Assembly: GCA_013216015.1 (NCBI GenBank)
Contig: JABSOI010000062.1
Coordinates: 1-35,422, forward strand
DNA length: 35,422 nucleotides
Origin: Alteromonadaceae bacterium
Lineage (GTDB): Bacteria > Pseudomonadota > Gammaproteobacteria > Enterobacterales > Alteromonadaceae
Reading direction: 5' to 3'
The notes beneath the pieces are model-generated. The model saw only the letters and a program-made list of their open reading frames with translations, did not search any database and had not been told where the DNA came from. A program made the translations under genes and the position numbers. Positions 24,781 through 32,449 of this stretch are shown here, one piece after another (the first letter of the stretch is position 1; every line of letters begins with the position of its first letter).

Positions 24781-25290
24781 ATGAAAATTTATTTATTAAA
24801 GGCACTTTTAATTTTTAGTGTTGTTATTGTTAATAAATCAGTATTGGCTGAGAATAATCTGCAATTACCCACATATAGTACCGAATATAATGATCAGAGT
24901 GACCCGTTTAAAGATGCTATGGCTGCTATAAAACTAGCAGGGCAGAGCAACCGCAATGTTTTAATAGAAATCGGAGGCGACTGGTGTACCTGGTGTCATC
25001 GAATGGATGTGTTTTTAGAAAAAAATCCTGAAGTTTATTATGCGTTACACAGTAAATTTGTTGTCTTGAAAATTAGCGTAAGTGACAGTAATGAAAATGA
25101 AGCCTTCATGAAGGACTTACCCCCTGTTTTAGGATATCCGCATATGTATGTGTCAACGGGTACCGGAAAAATGATTTTATCGAAAGATACAGCAGAACTA
25201 CAAGAAGATGGTCAATACTCGATAGAACATTGGTTAGAATTTATTGATACTTGGCAAGCACAAAACAATGCCGAAAGTAAGAAAGGATAG
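24781..25290 (+). CDS. Secreted thioredoxin-like protein with CxxC, first gene of GMC cassette
   Basis: The 169-residue protein has a signal peptide (cleavage about VLA-E, residue 23) and a thioredoxin-fold domain with the redox motif GDWCTWCHRM (Cys69, Cys72), which is the style of the DUF255/thioredoxin_7 group. A cis-proline position is probable in GYPHMYV near residue 120. It would act in the periplasm as a disulfide reductase or as a chaperone for a partner. AGGA precedes the ATG. It lies 6 nt from the next gene, so it is almost certainly co-transcribed with the Tat-exported subunit and the GMC flavoprotein; maturation of their cysteines is a plausible role. Confidence 0.85.
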   Translation: MKIYLLKALLIFSVVIVNKSVLAENNLQLPTYSTEYNDQSDPFKDAMAAIKLAGQSNRNVLIEIGGDWCTWCHRMDVFLEKNPEVYYALHSKFVVLKISVSDSNENEAFMKDLPPVLGYPHMYVSTGTGKMILSKDTAELQEDGQYSIEHWLEFIDTWQAQNNAESKKG

Positions 25291-25296
25291 CCAGTC

Positions 25297-26106
25297 ATGA
25301 ATGTTGTAAAATCTTTTTTCGATAGAAATTATAAAACCCCGCTATGGTTTAAGGAAAAGCGGCTTAAGGAAAAGCGGTTTAAGGAAAAGCTGCTTAAGGA
25401 AAAGCTGTTTAAAGAAAAAGGGTATAAAGAAACGCAGTTCAGAGAAAAGCACACATCAATTAATACAAATCGTCGTAACGCATTAAAATCTGCTGGTGGC
25501 ATGGTAGCTTTAGCCGCTTTACCACGTTCAGCTTTCAGTAAAGAACAGTCATTACGTTTTCAAAATATCATCAAAACAGAACCTTGGCTGACATTAGAGG
25601 CAGTATTAAACCATTTATTACCCAAATCACCGACAGGCCCCTGTGCTAAAGACATTCAAGCAACTGCATATTTGTATAATGTGATGTATGAACAACCAAC
25701 CGAAAAAGATGAAAAAGACTTTATTGTTAAAGGTGTTGGTTGGCTAAATGGTTATTCAAATAAACAACTGGAAAAGGCTTTTGTGTATTTATCTTTTGAC
25801 GAAAAAGAAACGATTTTGCGAGGCATAAGTGGCTCTCAAGCGGGTGAAAATTGGCTAAGTACTTTAGTCAGCTACATATTTGAGGCGATGTTAACCCCAC
25901 CAGTTTATGGTGGTAACCCTGATGGTATCGGCTGGAAGTGGCTTGATCATAAAGCGGGTTTTCCTTTGCCTGAAGCAGGTAACCGATATTATGAATTGCC
26001 GGGCCAGCAAAGCGCCAATCAAAACTCCAATCAAAAAAATGTCATCGCGTCATTTTTACAACATAAGTCCAAAGAACAAGCGTTAGCCAAAGGTAAGAAA
26101 GCATGA
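25297..26106 (+). CDS. Gluconate 2-dehydrogenase subunit 3-like protein with Tat signal and repeat-rich N-terminus
   Basis: This resembles the small (gamma) subunit of membrane-bound FAD-dependent sugar or sugar-acid dehydrogenases, which escorts the GMC subunit through the Tat pathway. A twin-arginine signal NRRNALKSAGGMVALAALP (Arg59, Arg60) is followed by the subunit-3 domain (about 88-240). The signal is preceded by an unusual 56-residue basic extension of 5-residue repeats (KEKRL/KEKLF type). No ATG lies between residue 1 and the signal, and GAAAGGA precedes the ATG at 25297, so the extension seems to be translated. The stop overlaps the GMC start (ATGA). Partnership with the next gene is strongly implied. 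Confidence 0.85.
   Translation: MNVVKSFFDRNYKTPLWFKEKRLKEKRFKEKLLKEKLFKEKGYKETQFREKHTSINTNRRNALKSAGGMVALAALPRSAFSKEQSLRFQNIIKTEPWLTLEAVLNHLLPKSPTGPCAKDIQATAYLYNVMYEQPTEKDEKDFIVKGVGWLNGYSNKQLEKAFVYLSFDEKETILRGISGSQAGENWLSTLVSYIFEAMLTPPVYGGNPDGIGWKWLDHKAGFPLPEAGNRYYELPGQQSANQNSNQKNVIASFLQHKSKEQALAKGKKA
25351..25440 (+). repeat. In-frame 15-bp coding repeat in the N-terminal extension (about six units)
   Basis: Units start AAGGAAAAGC: four are close (25351-25410), alternating CGGCTT/CGGTTT and CTGCTT/CTGTTT, which also gives a 30-bp higher-order period. Two degenerate units follow to 25440. It encodes Lys-Glu-Lys-(Arg/Leu)-(Leu/Phe) repeats just before the twin-arginine signal. Confidence 0.92.
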
Positions 26107-27824
26107 GTTTTGATATTTGTATTGTCGGTAGTGGTGCCGGTGCTTCCCCTGTCGCTTATACCTTGGCAAACGCCGGCGCAAAAGTTTTAGTGCTGGAAAA
26201 AGGGCCATGGTTAACTGAAAAAGAATTTTACAAAGACGAACTTGCCATTAGTTTACGTGATGCTTATAACCCGAAGTTAACAGATGAACAGCACGTTATT
26301 GAAGAAGAATATGAAGATAATGACGGTGAAAGTTATTGGCAGGGAGAGCCCACCAGCGAATCGGGTTGGACATTCTGGAATGGCACAGTTGTTGGCGGTT
26401 CATCTAACTTCATGAGTGGATACTTTCATCGACTTAAACCCGTAGATTTTCGTTTAAAATCTACTTTCGGTTCAATTCCGGGAGCAAATGTAGAAGACTG
26501 GCCAATCAGTTATGACGACCTAGAACCTTATTATGCGATGGTTGATAAACACGTCGGTGTTTCAGGTCGATTAGTTGACCATCCCCACCAAGAGCCCAGA
26601 TCAACTCCTTTTCAATATCCTCCCCTGGCTGAACATGCCATTTCAGGGTGGATTGATAAAGCAGCAGAAAAAATTGGCTATCACACTATGCCCGTGCCAA
26701 GAGCGGTATTATCGCAACCCGCAATGGGCCGGCAAAGTTGTGAATATTCGGGTTATTGCAGCAATTATGGTTGTTCTTCCGGGGCAAAAGGCAGTGGTAG
26801 AGCAGCATTGTTAAATCATGCGGTTGCCAGCGGTAATTGCACGGTTAAACCTGAATCTAAGGTCTATAAAATTGCTACGGGTGATGACGGTAAAATTACG
26901 GGTGTACTTTATTATGACAAACAAGGCCGCAAGCACAAAGCAGTGGCTAAATATTATATTATCGCCTGTCAGGCAATTGAAACATCCCGTTTATTGTTGG
27001 CGTCTAAAGGCATAAAATTCCCAAACGGCTTAGCAAATAATCACGGACAAGTAGGAAAAAATATCGTTTTTAGTGGCGGCGGTACAGGCAGTGGTGATTT
27101 TTTCTATAAAGATTTAAGTAAACAACAAGAAAATGAGTTGAAGCAAGTAGGGCCTTTTATTAATCGCGCCATTCAAGACTGGTATGAAATAGATGATCAG
27201 AATTTTGATGGAGATAATAAAAATGGTAAAGCCAAAGGAGGTACCATTGACTTTCTCTTTTATCAAAACCCTGTATCGCGTGCGATGGGCACACAATGGG
27301 ATGAAAATGAAAACCTTGTTTGGGGCGAGCAATTAAAACAAAACTTGAAAACAGAATTTACTACTTATAAAACTTTACGCTTTGAAGTATTTAATGACTG
27401 GTTACCCAATGATGATTGTTTCGTCACTTTAGATCCCGAAATAACTGATAAGTGGGGAGATCCTGTCGCTAAAGTCAGAATTGGTGGTCATAGGCAAGAC
27501 TTAAGTGTAGGTGAATACATCGCTGAAAAAGCTGAAAAATTATTGGACGCTATGGGAGCAACCAATGTCAGTTCTTCTGTAAGTAGCTCTCCACCATCAA
27601 ATTTACAAGCTGGCGGTTGTCGTTTTGGTAACGACATTAAAACATCAGTGCTGAATAAATACTGCCAGGCACATGAAGTTGATAATTTATTCGTTACTGA
27701 CGGCTCATTTATGCCCACTGGTGGCAGCGTGCCTTACACCTATACAATTTTCGCTAATGCGTTTCGTGTTGCTGATCATATTAAACAACGTTGGCAACAA
27801 CCGTTAAATTTTAAACAGGTTTGA
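26103..27824 (+). CDS. GMC-family FAD-dependent oxidoreductase (sugar-dehydrogenase large-subunit type)
   Basis: The 573-residue flavoprotein has the N-terminal FAD site (IVGSGAGASPVAY then LVLEKG, about 6-34), the GMC segment WNGTVVGGSSNFMSGYFHRL near 96-115, and the C-terminal DGSFMPTGGSVPYTYTIF block ending in a RVADHI helix. It has no signal of its own and probably rides out with the Tat-tagged partner encoded just upstream (4-nt overlap). It is Cys-rich around 213-224 (SCEYSGYCSNYGCSSG). In usual GMC enzymes the last domain has a catalytic His in an HxxGTxxMG-like stretch and an Asn or His before TLT; here the stretches read NLQAGGCRFG and VPYTYTI, so the pair is not evident. The substrate is unknown and no cytochrome subunit is adjacent. 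Confidence 0.9.
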   Translation: MSFDICIVGSGAGASPVAYTLANAGAKVLVLEKGPWLTEKEFYKDELAISLRDAYNPKLTDEQHVIEEEYEDNDGESYWQGEPTSESGWTFWNGTVVGGSSNFMSGYFHRLKPVDFRLKSTFGSIPGANVEDWPISYDDLEPYYAMVDKHVGVSGRLVDHPHQEPRSTPFQYPPLAEHAISGWIDKAAEKIGYHTMPVPRAVLSQPAMGRQSCEYSGYCSNYGCSSGAKGSGRAALLNHAVASGNCTVKPESKVYKIATGDDGKITGVLYYDKQGRKHKAVAKYYIIACQAIETSRLLLASKGIKFPNGLANNHGQVGKNIVFSGGGTGSGDFFYKDLSKQQENELKQVGPFINRAIQDWYEIDDQNFDGDNKNGKAKGGTIDFLFYQNPVSRAMGTQWDENENLVWGEQLKQNLKTEFTTYKTLRFEVFNDWLPNDDCFVTLDPEITDKWGDPVAKVRIGGHRQDLSVGEYIAEKAEKLLDAMGATNVSSSVSSSPPSNLQAGGCRFGNDIKTSVLNKYCQAHEVDNLFVTDGSFMPTGGSVPYTYTIFANAFRVADHIKQRWQQPLNFKQV

Positions 27825-27999
27825 GTTGGAAAAGAGCTAAGTTAGCTTTGATATGTTGTTTCCTTCTTGAATAGGAAAGCAATGGTGATGCAAATTTTGC
27901 TATATATTCGTTTAACATCTTGTATTTCTGGATAGATAACCTTCTCTGAGGCATAATCAGCTACTTTTTTAAATAATTGTTCACATTAATGGGGTTTTT

Positions 28000-28863
28000 A
28001 TGATCCACAGCATGACAGCTTTTTCTCGCCACGAAGTTAAAGGTGATTGGGGCAACGCCGTTTGGGAAATTCGTTCGGTAAACCAAAGATTTTTAGAAAC
28101 CTATTTTAGATTACCGGAGCAATTTCGTAGTGTAGAGCCTATTTTACGAGAGCGTTTCCGCAAACAGCTTAATCGTGGCAAAGTAGAATGTAATTTACGT
28201 TTTAATGCTAATCCTGAAACTAAAGGCAAGTTAGCACTTAACAAAGAACTAGCTGAACAATTATTAGAGCATGCGAATTGGATCAACGAGCAAACCCTTA
28301 ATAGCCAAGTGAACCCACTTGATATTATGCGCTGGCCGGGAGTGATGGAAGCTGAAGAATCCGATATGGATACTATTCAAGCCGATATACTTAAAGGCTT
28401 TGATATTGCCCTGAAAGAGTTTATAACCGCCAGAGCCAGCGAAGGCTCAAATTTAAAAGTATTAATTGAACAACGTCTTGACAGCATTGTTACAGAGTCA
28501 GATAAAGTAAAAGCGCACATGCCGGAAATTATCCAATGGCAACGTACCCGAATTACCGACAAATTTGCAGACGCAAACATAGATCTTGACTCAACCAGAG
28601 TAGAACAAGAGCTGGTACTACTGGCACAAAAAATGGACGTTGATGAAGAAATTGACCGCCTATTCAGCCATGTTAAAGAAACACGAAATATCTTAAAAAA
28701 AGGCGGCGCTCAAGGTCGTCGGCTTGATTTTATGATGCAGGAATTTAATCGTGAAGCTAATACATTGGGTTCTAAATCTATTAATGCTGATATTACTAAT
28801 ATCGCGGTTGAGCTTAAGGTTTTGATTGAGCAGATGCGTGAGCAGATCCAAAATATCGAGTAA
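28000..28863 (+). CDS. yicC: YicC-family endoribonuclease
   Basis: YicC is a conserved endoribonuclease family member in gammaproteobacteria. The 287-residue protein has the N-terminal YicC domain (MIHSMTAFSR, then EIRSVNQRFLE) and the C-terminal DUF1732 domain with GGAQGRRLDFMMQEFNREAN and LGSKS. In many relatives yicC lies head-to-head with rph-pyrE; here 4 kb containing the GMC cassette intervenes. The 3' end of yicC is a known integration site for mobilizable genomic islands in vibrios and shewanellas, and an integrase gene indeed follows 183 bp after its stop. The reading frame is complete. Confidence 0.95.
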   Translation: MIHSMTAFSRHEVKGDWGNAVWEIRSVNQRFLETYFRLPEQFRSVEPILRERFRKQLNRGKVECNLRFNANPETKGKLALNKELAEQLLEHANWINEQTLNSQVNPLDIMRWPGVMEAEESDMDTIQADILKGFDIALKEFITARASEGSNLKVLIEQRLDSIVTESDKVKAHMPEIIQWQRTRITDKFADANIDLDSTRVEQELVLLAQKMDVDEEIDRLFSHVKETRNILKKGGAQGRRLDFMMQEFNREANTLGSKSINADITNIAVELKVLIEQMREQIQNIE

Positions 28864-28886
28864 TTATTCTAGATAACTCATAAAGG

Positions 28887-28941
28887 GTCATAACGCTTCA
28901 TTTTCAATGTGTTACAACAGCCATTTAAGTCATAACACTTC
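28887..28941 (+). repeat. 13-bp direct repeat pair between yicC and the integrase
   Basis: GTCATAACGCTTC (28887-28899) and GTCATAACACTTC (28929-28941) differ at one base and are 42 bp apart. Nearby (28965-28999) GTCAC/GTGAC strings form further direct and inverted copies, including GGTGA-CTTA-TCACC. Such clusters are typical of integrase or excisionase binding sites in an attachment region; no second att copy was found in the window. Confidence 0.55.
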
Positions 28942-29046
28942 TCAAAAAGTCAGGTTCTGTCACTCGATTGGTGACCGAACTGGTGACTTATCACCAGCAA
29001 ATTTTTACACTTACACACGTTAATTTTATAACCATGTGAGGTAAAA

Positions 29047-30302
29047 ATGCAATATCTAAATAAAGAAACAGTAGAAGATCATGTTGATAAAGGTGATCCA
29101 ATTTTCATCGCAATATCGGAAGGACTTTACCTAGAAGTAAAGAAAAATGGTACCGCTATTTTCGTTAAGCGCTATCAAATAAATGATAAGCGTAAACAAA
29201 TGAAGATATCGGAGTCTATGGCGATCGCAAAGAAGGATTGATGTCGTATGAAGATGCATTAATCAAATCACTTCAATTAAGTCAGCAAATTAAGGATGGT
29301 ATTGATCCTAAGCTAGAGGCTGATCGCAAAACCCGCCAAAATTTTAAAACGGTTAATGATATTGCTCAACGTTTTATCAATAGAAAAGCAGGGCAAATAG
29401 AAACAGCTTACATTTTGCAGAGAGATTATGATAAACGCATAAAACCGTTTATCGGCCATCTGCCTGTAGAAAGAGTGACGCCAATAGATATAGAGGATAT
29501 TTTCATGAATGTAGTTCATGAGGGTTACCCAACAGTTGCCAATAAAGTTCTCTTTTTATCTAAAAATATTTTTAAATCGGCAGAAAAATTAGGACTAATT
29601 GATAAAAACCCCGCAGCACCATTTTCGGCTACTGAAGATGCTGGCGGTGCAGAAGTGTCAAGAGAGACGATATTAAGTAAAGGAGATATCAAAAAAGCAT
29701 TTTGTGTCTTTGATCAGCACCCAACGAAAGTTCCTTTGAGCACTAAAATAGGTTTTATTCTTTTATTAATTTTCGGAACGAGAAAAATGGAATTATTTTC
29801 GGCTAAATGGGAAGACATAAAGATGGATAGTCAGACATTCACGCTTTATGAAGATGACACTAAGACAAAAAGCTCTCTTGTCATTCCGATCCCAGATCTC
29901 GTTATGCCATTGTTGAGAGATCTGAAATTAATAGCGAATGGCTCTAAGTACCTTTTCCCAGCGAGGAAAAAGAGTAGTCGGGGATATATCAGCGACGATA
30001 CCATTAATCATACACTTGCTAATTTATTTGGGAAAAAAGTCAGTAAAAAGCCAGCAGGACCGAATTTCCTCGGAGAAGAAAATATACAATATTTTACAGT
30101 GCATGATCTCCGAAGAACCTTCAGAAGTCTTCTGGCTTATCTCCAAATTTCTGACGAAATAGGAGAAGTCTGTATGAATCATGCAAAGAAAGGGACGACG
30201 AAAACATACAATTGATATCGCTACTTTCAAGAAAGAAAAGAAGCATTAAACAAGTTAGCGGAGTTAATTTTTTCACTGGTAAATTACAAGGGAATACAGT
30301 GA
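29047..30302 (+). pseudogene. P4-type tyrosine integrase, frameshifted and with an in-frame stop
   Basis: The gene reads as DUF4102 N-terminal arm (29047-29241), SAM-like core-binding domain and catalytic domain (29238-30215). The natural protein changes frame near 29216: KISES in the first frame continues as YGDRKEGLMSYEDA in the -1 frame, so one base appears lost. A TGA at 30213-30215 follows KTYN, after which the same frame continues YRYFQERKEALNKLAELI to 30302, so a Trp/Arg-type codon has probably become a stop. Catalytic residues remain: Arg in FGTRKMEL, HDLRRTF and the Tyr of KTYN. The first frame stops in TGATG, overlapping a possible ATG at 29241, so separate translation of the second part is conceivable. 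GAGG precedes the first ATG. Confidence 0.85.
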
Positions 30303-30397
30303 GCTACGAGCTAATTTTCCATTATTAGTTTCTTAGTATTCATATGTTGTTTCAAATATTGTTAAATATAAATGCGTATCAACTAACAGGAGATAAT

Positions 30398-30637
30398 ATG
30401 CAATCAAATGAAAATAAAAATCTTATGACTAAAGCTGAGACATGCGAATATTTAAATCTTTCAGACTCTACGATATATAGATTAAGAAGAGATAATGTTT
30501 TCCCGAAACCGCTACAACTGGGATCACGTAATCTTCGCTGGAAAAGAAAAGATATCGACAATTGGCTTGAGAGTATTTCACCGGAGCAGTCAATTCCAAG
30601 CAAGCATAAAGTTAAAAGCAAAAGATCGCTTAATTAA
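30398..30637 (+). CDS. AlpA-family phage/island transcriptional regulator
   Basis: The 79-residue protein is an AlpA/MerR-like winged helix-turn-helix: MTKAETCEYLNLSDSTIYRL then FPKPLQLGSRNLRWKRKDID and a basic tail. AlpA-like proteins act as excisionase or as activators of island integrase genes, and are commonly found next to P4-type integrases, as here. The ATG at 30398 is chosen for the AGGAG 5 nt upstream; an upstream in-frame ATG at 30344 lacks a ribosome site. It appears intact although its integrase is broken. Confidence 0.9.
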   Translation: MQSNENKNLMTKAETCEYLNLSDSTIYRLRRDNVFPKPLQLGSRNLRWKRKDIDNWLESISPEQSIPSKHKVKSKRSLN

Positions 30638-30777
30638 GTATAAAAACGGTGTTATTTATTCTTTTGGGGAAAAGTAATAAATGATTAAAATCAATTTCTG
30701 GGGGAAATAACTAAAAAGTAATTATCGTGCTAGATCGGGGTAGCACTTAATTATCAAAGGTACACAAAGGACAATTC

Positions 30778-30948
30778 ATGTCTTATCCTGACCTTTCAGA
30801 TATACATCATACATTCATTGATTTTGAAGTGTCGAGCTTAAATGAACAAAATAGCTATCCAATTTCTGTTGGCATTGTCCATCAAGGTAATGCATATTAT
30901 CTGATGGCCATAAGGCCCTATTCTCATGTCGATTTTTTGAAGAATTAA
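30778..30948 (+). pseudogene. Truncated DEDD-type exonuclease-like gene (56 codons)
   Basis: The frame encodes TFIDFEVSSL, the Exo I motif (Asp-x-Glu) of DEDD 3'-5' exonucleases, then YPISVGIV and YYLMAIRPYSHVDF, where complete small exonuclease-like proteins of this type continue for another 100 residues or more. Here it ends in KN-stop directly before sequence resembling an insertion-sequence end. It is probably a 5' gene fragment cut by that insertion or by a deletion. It would lack the later Asp motifs and be inactive. Confidence 0.65.
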
Positions 30949-30989
30949 TTATGAAAACATTTTTAAAGACGCAACAATATTAACAGTTT

Positions 30990-31060
30990 TACTCGACCTG
31001 CGTATTCCACTAGCTCCGGCCACTGATTCCGATGATTCGGCCATTCAGGTTCCGGTCAAC
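30990..31060. mobile_element. IS21-like terminal repeat remnant
   Basis: Two imperfect repeats, CGGCCACTGATTCCG (31017-31031) and CGGCCATTCAGGTTCCG (31038-31054), with a looser third near GCGTATTCCAC (31000-31010), match the style of the multiple terminal repeats of IS21-family elements (GGCCAC...TTCCG). The region is more GC-rich than its surroundings and follows the truncated exonuclease. No istA/istB frame is present, so only an end survives. The remainder to 31267 has no gene I can support. Confidence 0.5.
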
Positions 31061-31267
31061 CAAACAGAGTAAAACTCTGGTAATTTTGCCACCGAAGATG
31101 TTCATTTAATTGTCGGTTCTTACCTCTTTTCGGTCAAAATTTTGTTGCCCATATATGGCGAAATTACAGTCAACACTTCCAGTGACTGCTGACCTTTGAT
31201 GAAATATTCTAAGGCGCTTTGGCCCCACAGCGAGTTAGAACTAAAAATTCAAACACGACACTTGTGA

Positions 31268-31798
31268 CTACACGTCAACAATAATAAGTTCTATGTTTTT
31301 TGATATTAAATACTCTTTATATTTCTCTGGAATATTGCTATCAGTGATTAATGTGTCAATGGAGTCAAAAGAGGTAATTATATGGAAGTTACTGCGATCA
31401 AATTTTGAAGAATCTGTAACGGCAATTATTTTTTTTGAAATATTACACATCAAGCGGTTTAAGTTTGCTTCAGGCTCAAAGTGAGTAGTGAAACCTGCCT
31501 GAATATCAATACCATCAACACCAAGAATAAGTTTGTCAAACCTTAGGTTATTGAGACTAGCTTCAGCCTTACTGCCATAAAATGATAATGATTTTTTCCG
31601 CAATGTGCCACCAGTATTCATTACTTCAATATTATTAGCTTGCGCTAATTCTGAAACTATATTCAGCCCATTAGTCATAACTACTAAGTTGGTATGTTCC
31701 AGCAATAATTTTGCAATTTCTTCAGTAGTAGTACCTGAACCAATGATGATAGATTCGTTATCATTGATGAGTTCGACTGCTGCTTTTGCAAGTTTTTC
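31268..31798 (-). pseudogene. AgaR-like DeoR-family regulator lacking its DNA-binding domain
   Basis: The open frame begins just after an in-frame stop (31799-31801) with KLAKAAVELI and the phosphosugar-sensing signature IIIGSGTTTEE, then LRKKSLSFYGSKAE, LILGVDGID and AVTDSSKFDRSNF, ending at 31268. This is the complete C-terminal sensor domain of DeoR repressors, closest in style to AgaR (N-acetylgalactosamine). The N-terminal helix-turn-helix (about 70 residues) is missing and upstream sequence does not encode it. It is thus a 5'-truncated pseudogene. It lies 650 bp from the TonB-dependent receptor on the opposite strand, which might once have been its target. Confidence 0.8.
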
Positions 31799-31855
31799 TT
31801 AATATCTAAGTTTTCACAATGCTTTTCTTTAACAGATAACGACACATTTCAAAGG

Positions 31856-32011
31856 CTTTCGTTTTTAGTCTGTATGTTTTTTGAAATATTTTGAAAGAAA
31901 ACTATTGAATATAATTCAGTCTGATTGTATGGTTGTGTGATTTCATACTCTTTCGTTTTTAGTCTTTATGTTTTTTTGAAATATTTTGAAAGAAAACTAT
32001 TGAATATAATT
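31856..32011 (+). repeat. 61-bp near-perfect direct repeat
   Basis: Copy 1 is 31856-31916 and copy 2 is 31950-32011; both run from CTTTCGTTTTTAGTC to GAATATAATT and differ by one substitution (CTGTATG / CTTTATG) and one extra T. The period is 94 bp. Between the copies is CAGTCTGATTGTATG (31917-31931), which recurs at 32329-32343. No coding potential. Confidence 0.88.
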
Positions 32012-32020
32012 TATCAGTAA

Positions 32021-32343
32021 AGGTAAACCCCCAGCTATGCTGGGGCGACTCGCGAAGGTTTTACCTATACCGTGGTATAGATGTTTTTGTATTAAATTTG
32101 ACGAATCAATGAAATAGCTTATGACTATGTGAACCAGTTACTTGGAGCAGAGATTTTTTGTATCAATCCGCTGGGTTAGATCATAAGGCTAAACGGACAA
32201 AGTCCAGAAAAGAAGTATGACGATTTGGATCGCCTAAAGTTTGATATTTACTGCGCCTCGGGCGCTTACTTTAGCCCTTTTAGGGCGTCATCTAATAAGC
32301 CTCCGGCTATGCCGGCGGTACTTTAACTCAGTCTGATTGTATG
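32021..32343. repeat. Hairpin-rich element, possible non-autonomous mobile element
   Basis: Five perfect hairpins are packed into 300 bp: CCCCAGC-TAT-GCTGGGG (32029-32045), CTATACC-GT-GGTATAG (32065-32080), GCGCC-TCG-GGCGC (32253-32265), GCCCT-TTT-AGGGC (32274-32286) and CCGGC-TAT-GCCGG (32303-32315). AGGTAAA (32021) also pairs with TTTACCT ending at 32066. The centre (about 32100-32215) reads as a degraded coding segment in one frame (INEIAYDYVNQLLG, then a stop, then KKYDDLDRLK). A 15-bp sequence, CAGTCTGATTGTATG, is found at 32329-32343 and before the element at 31917-31931. IS200/IS605-like subterminal hairpins are the closest comparison, but no transposase is present. Confidence 0.6.
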
Positions 32344-32449
32344 ACAAGTGATAATAAGTCACAAAATAAAAATAATAATGTATAAGAAGGTTTTTGATTT
32401 TTGAGATTGAAGTCCTTATCGCTGTATAAAACACAAAAAGGTGGGAAGC

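Noticed and set aside
31090-31250. Minus-strand frame ending in LEYFIKGQQSLEVLTVISPY
   Set aside because: It resembles a gene tail (perhaps antitoxin-like), but an in-frame stop breaks it upstream and no start or family can be assigned.
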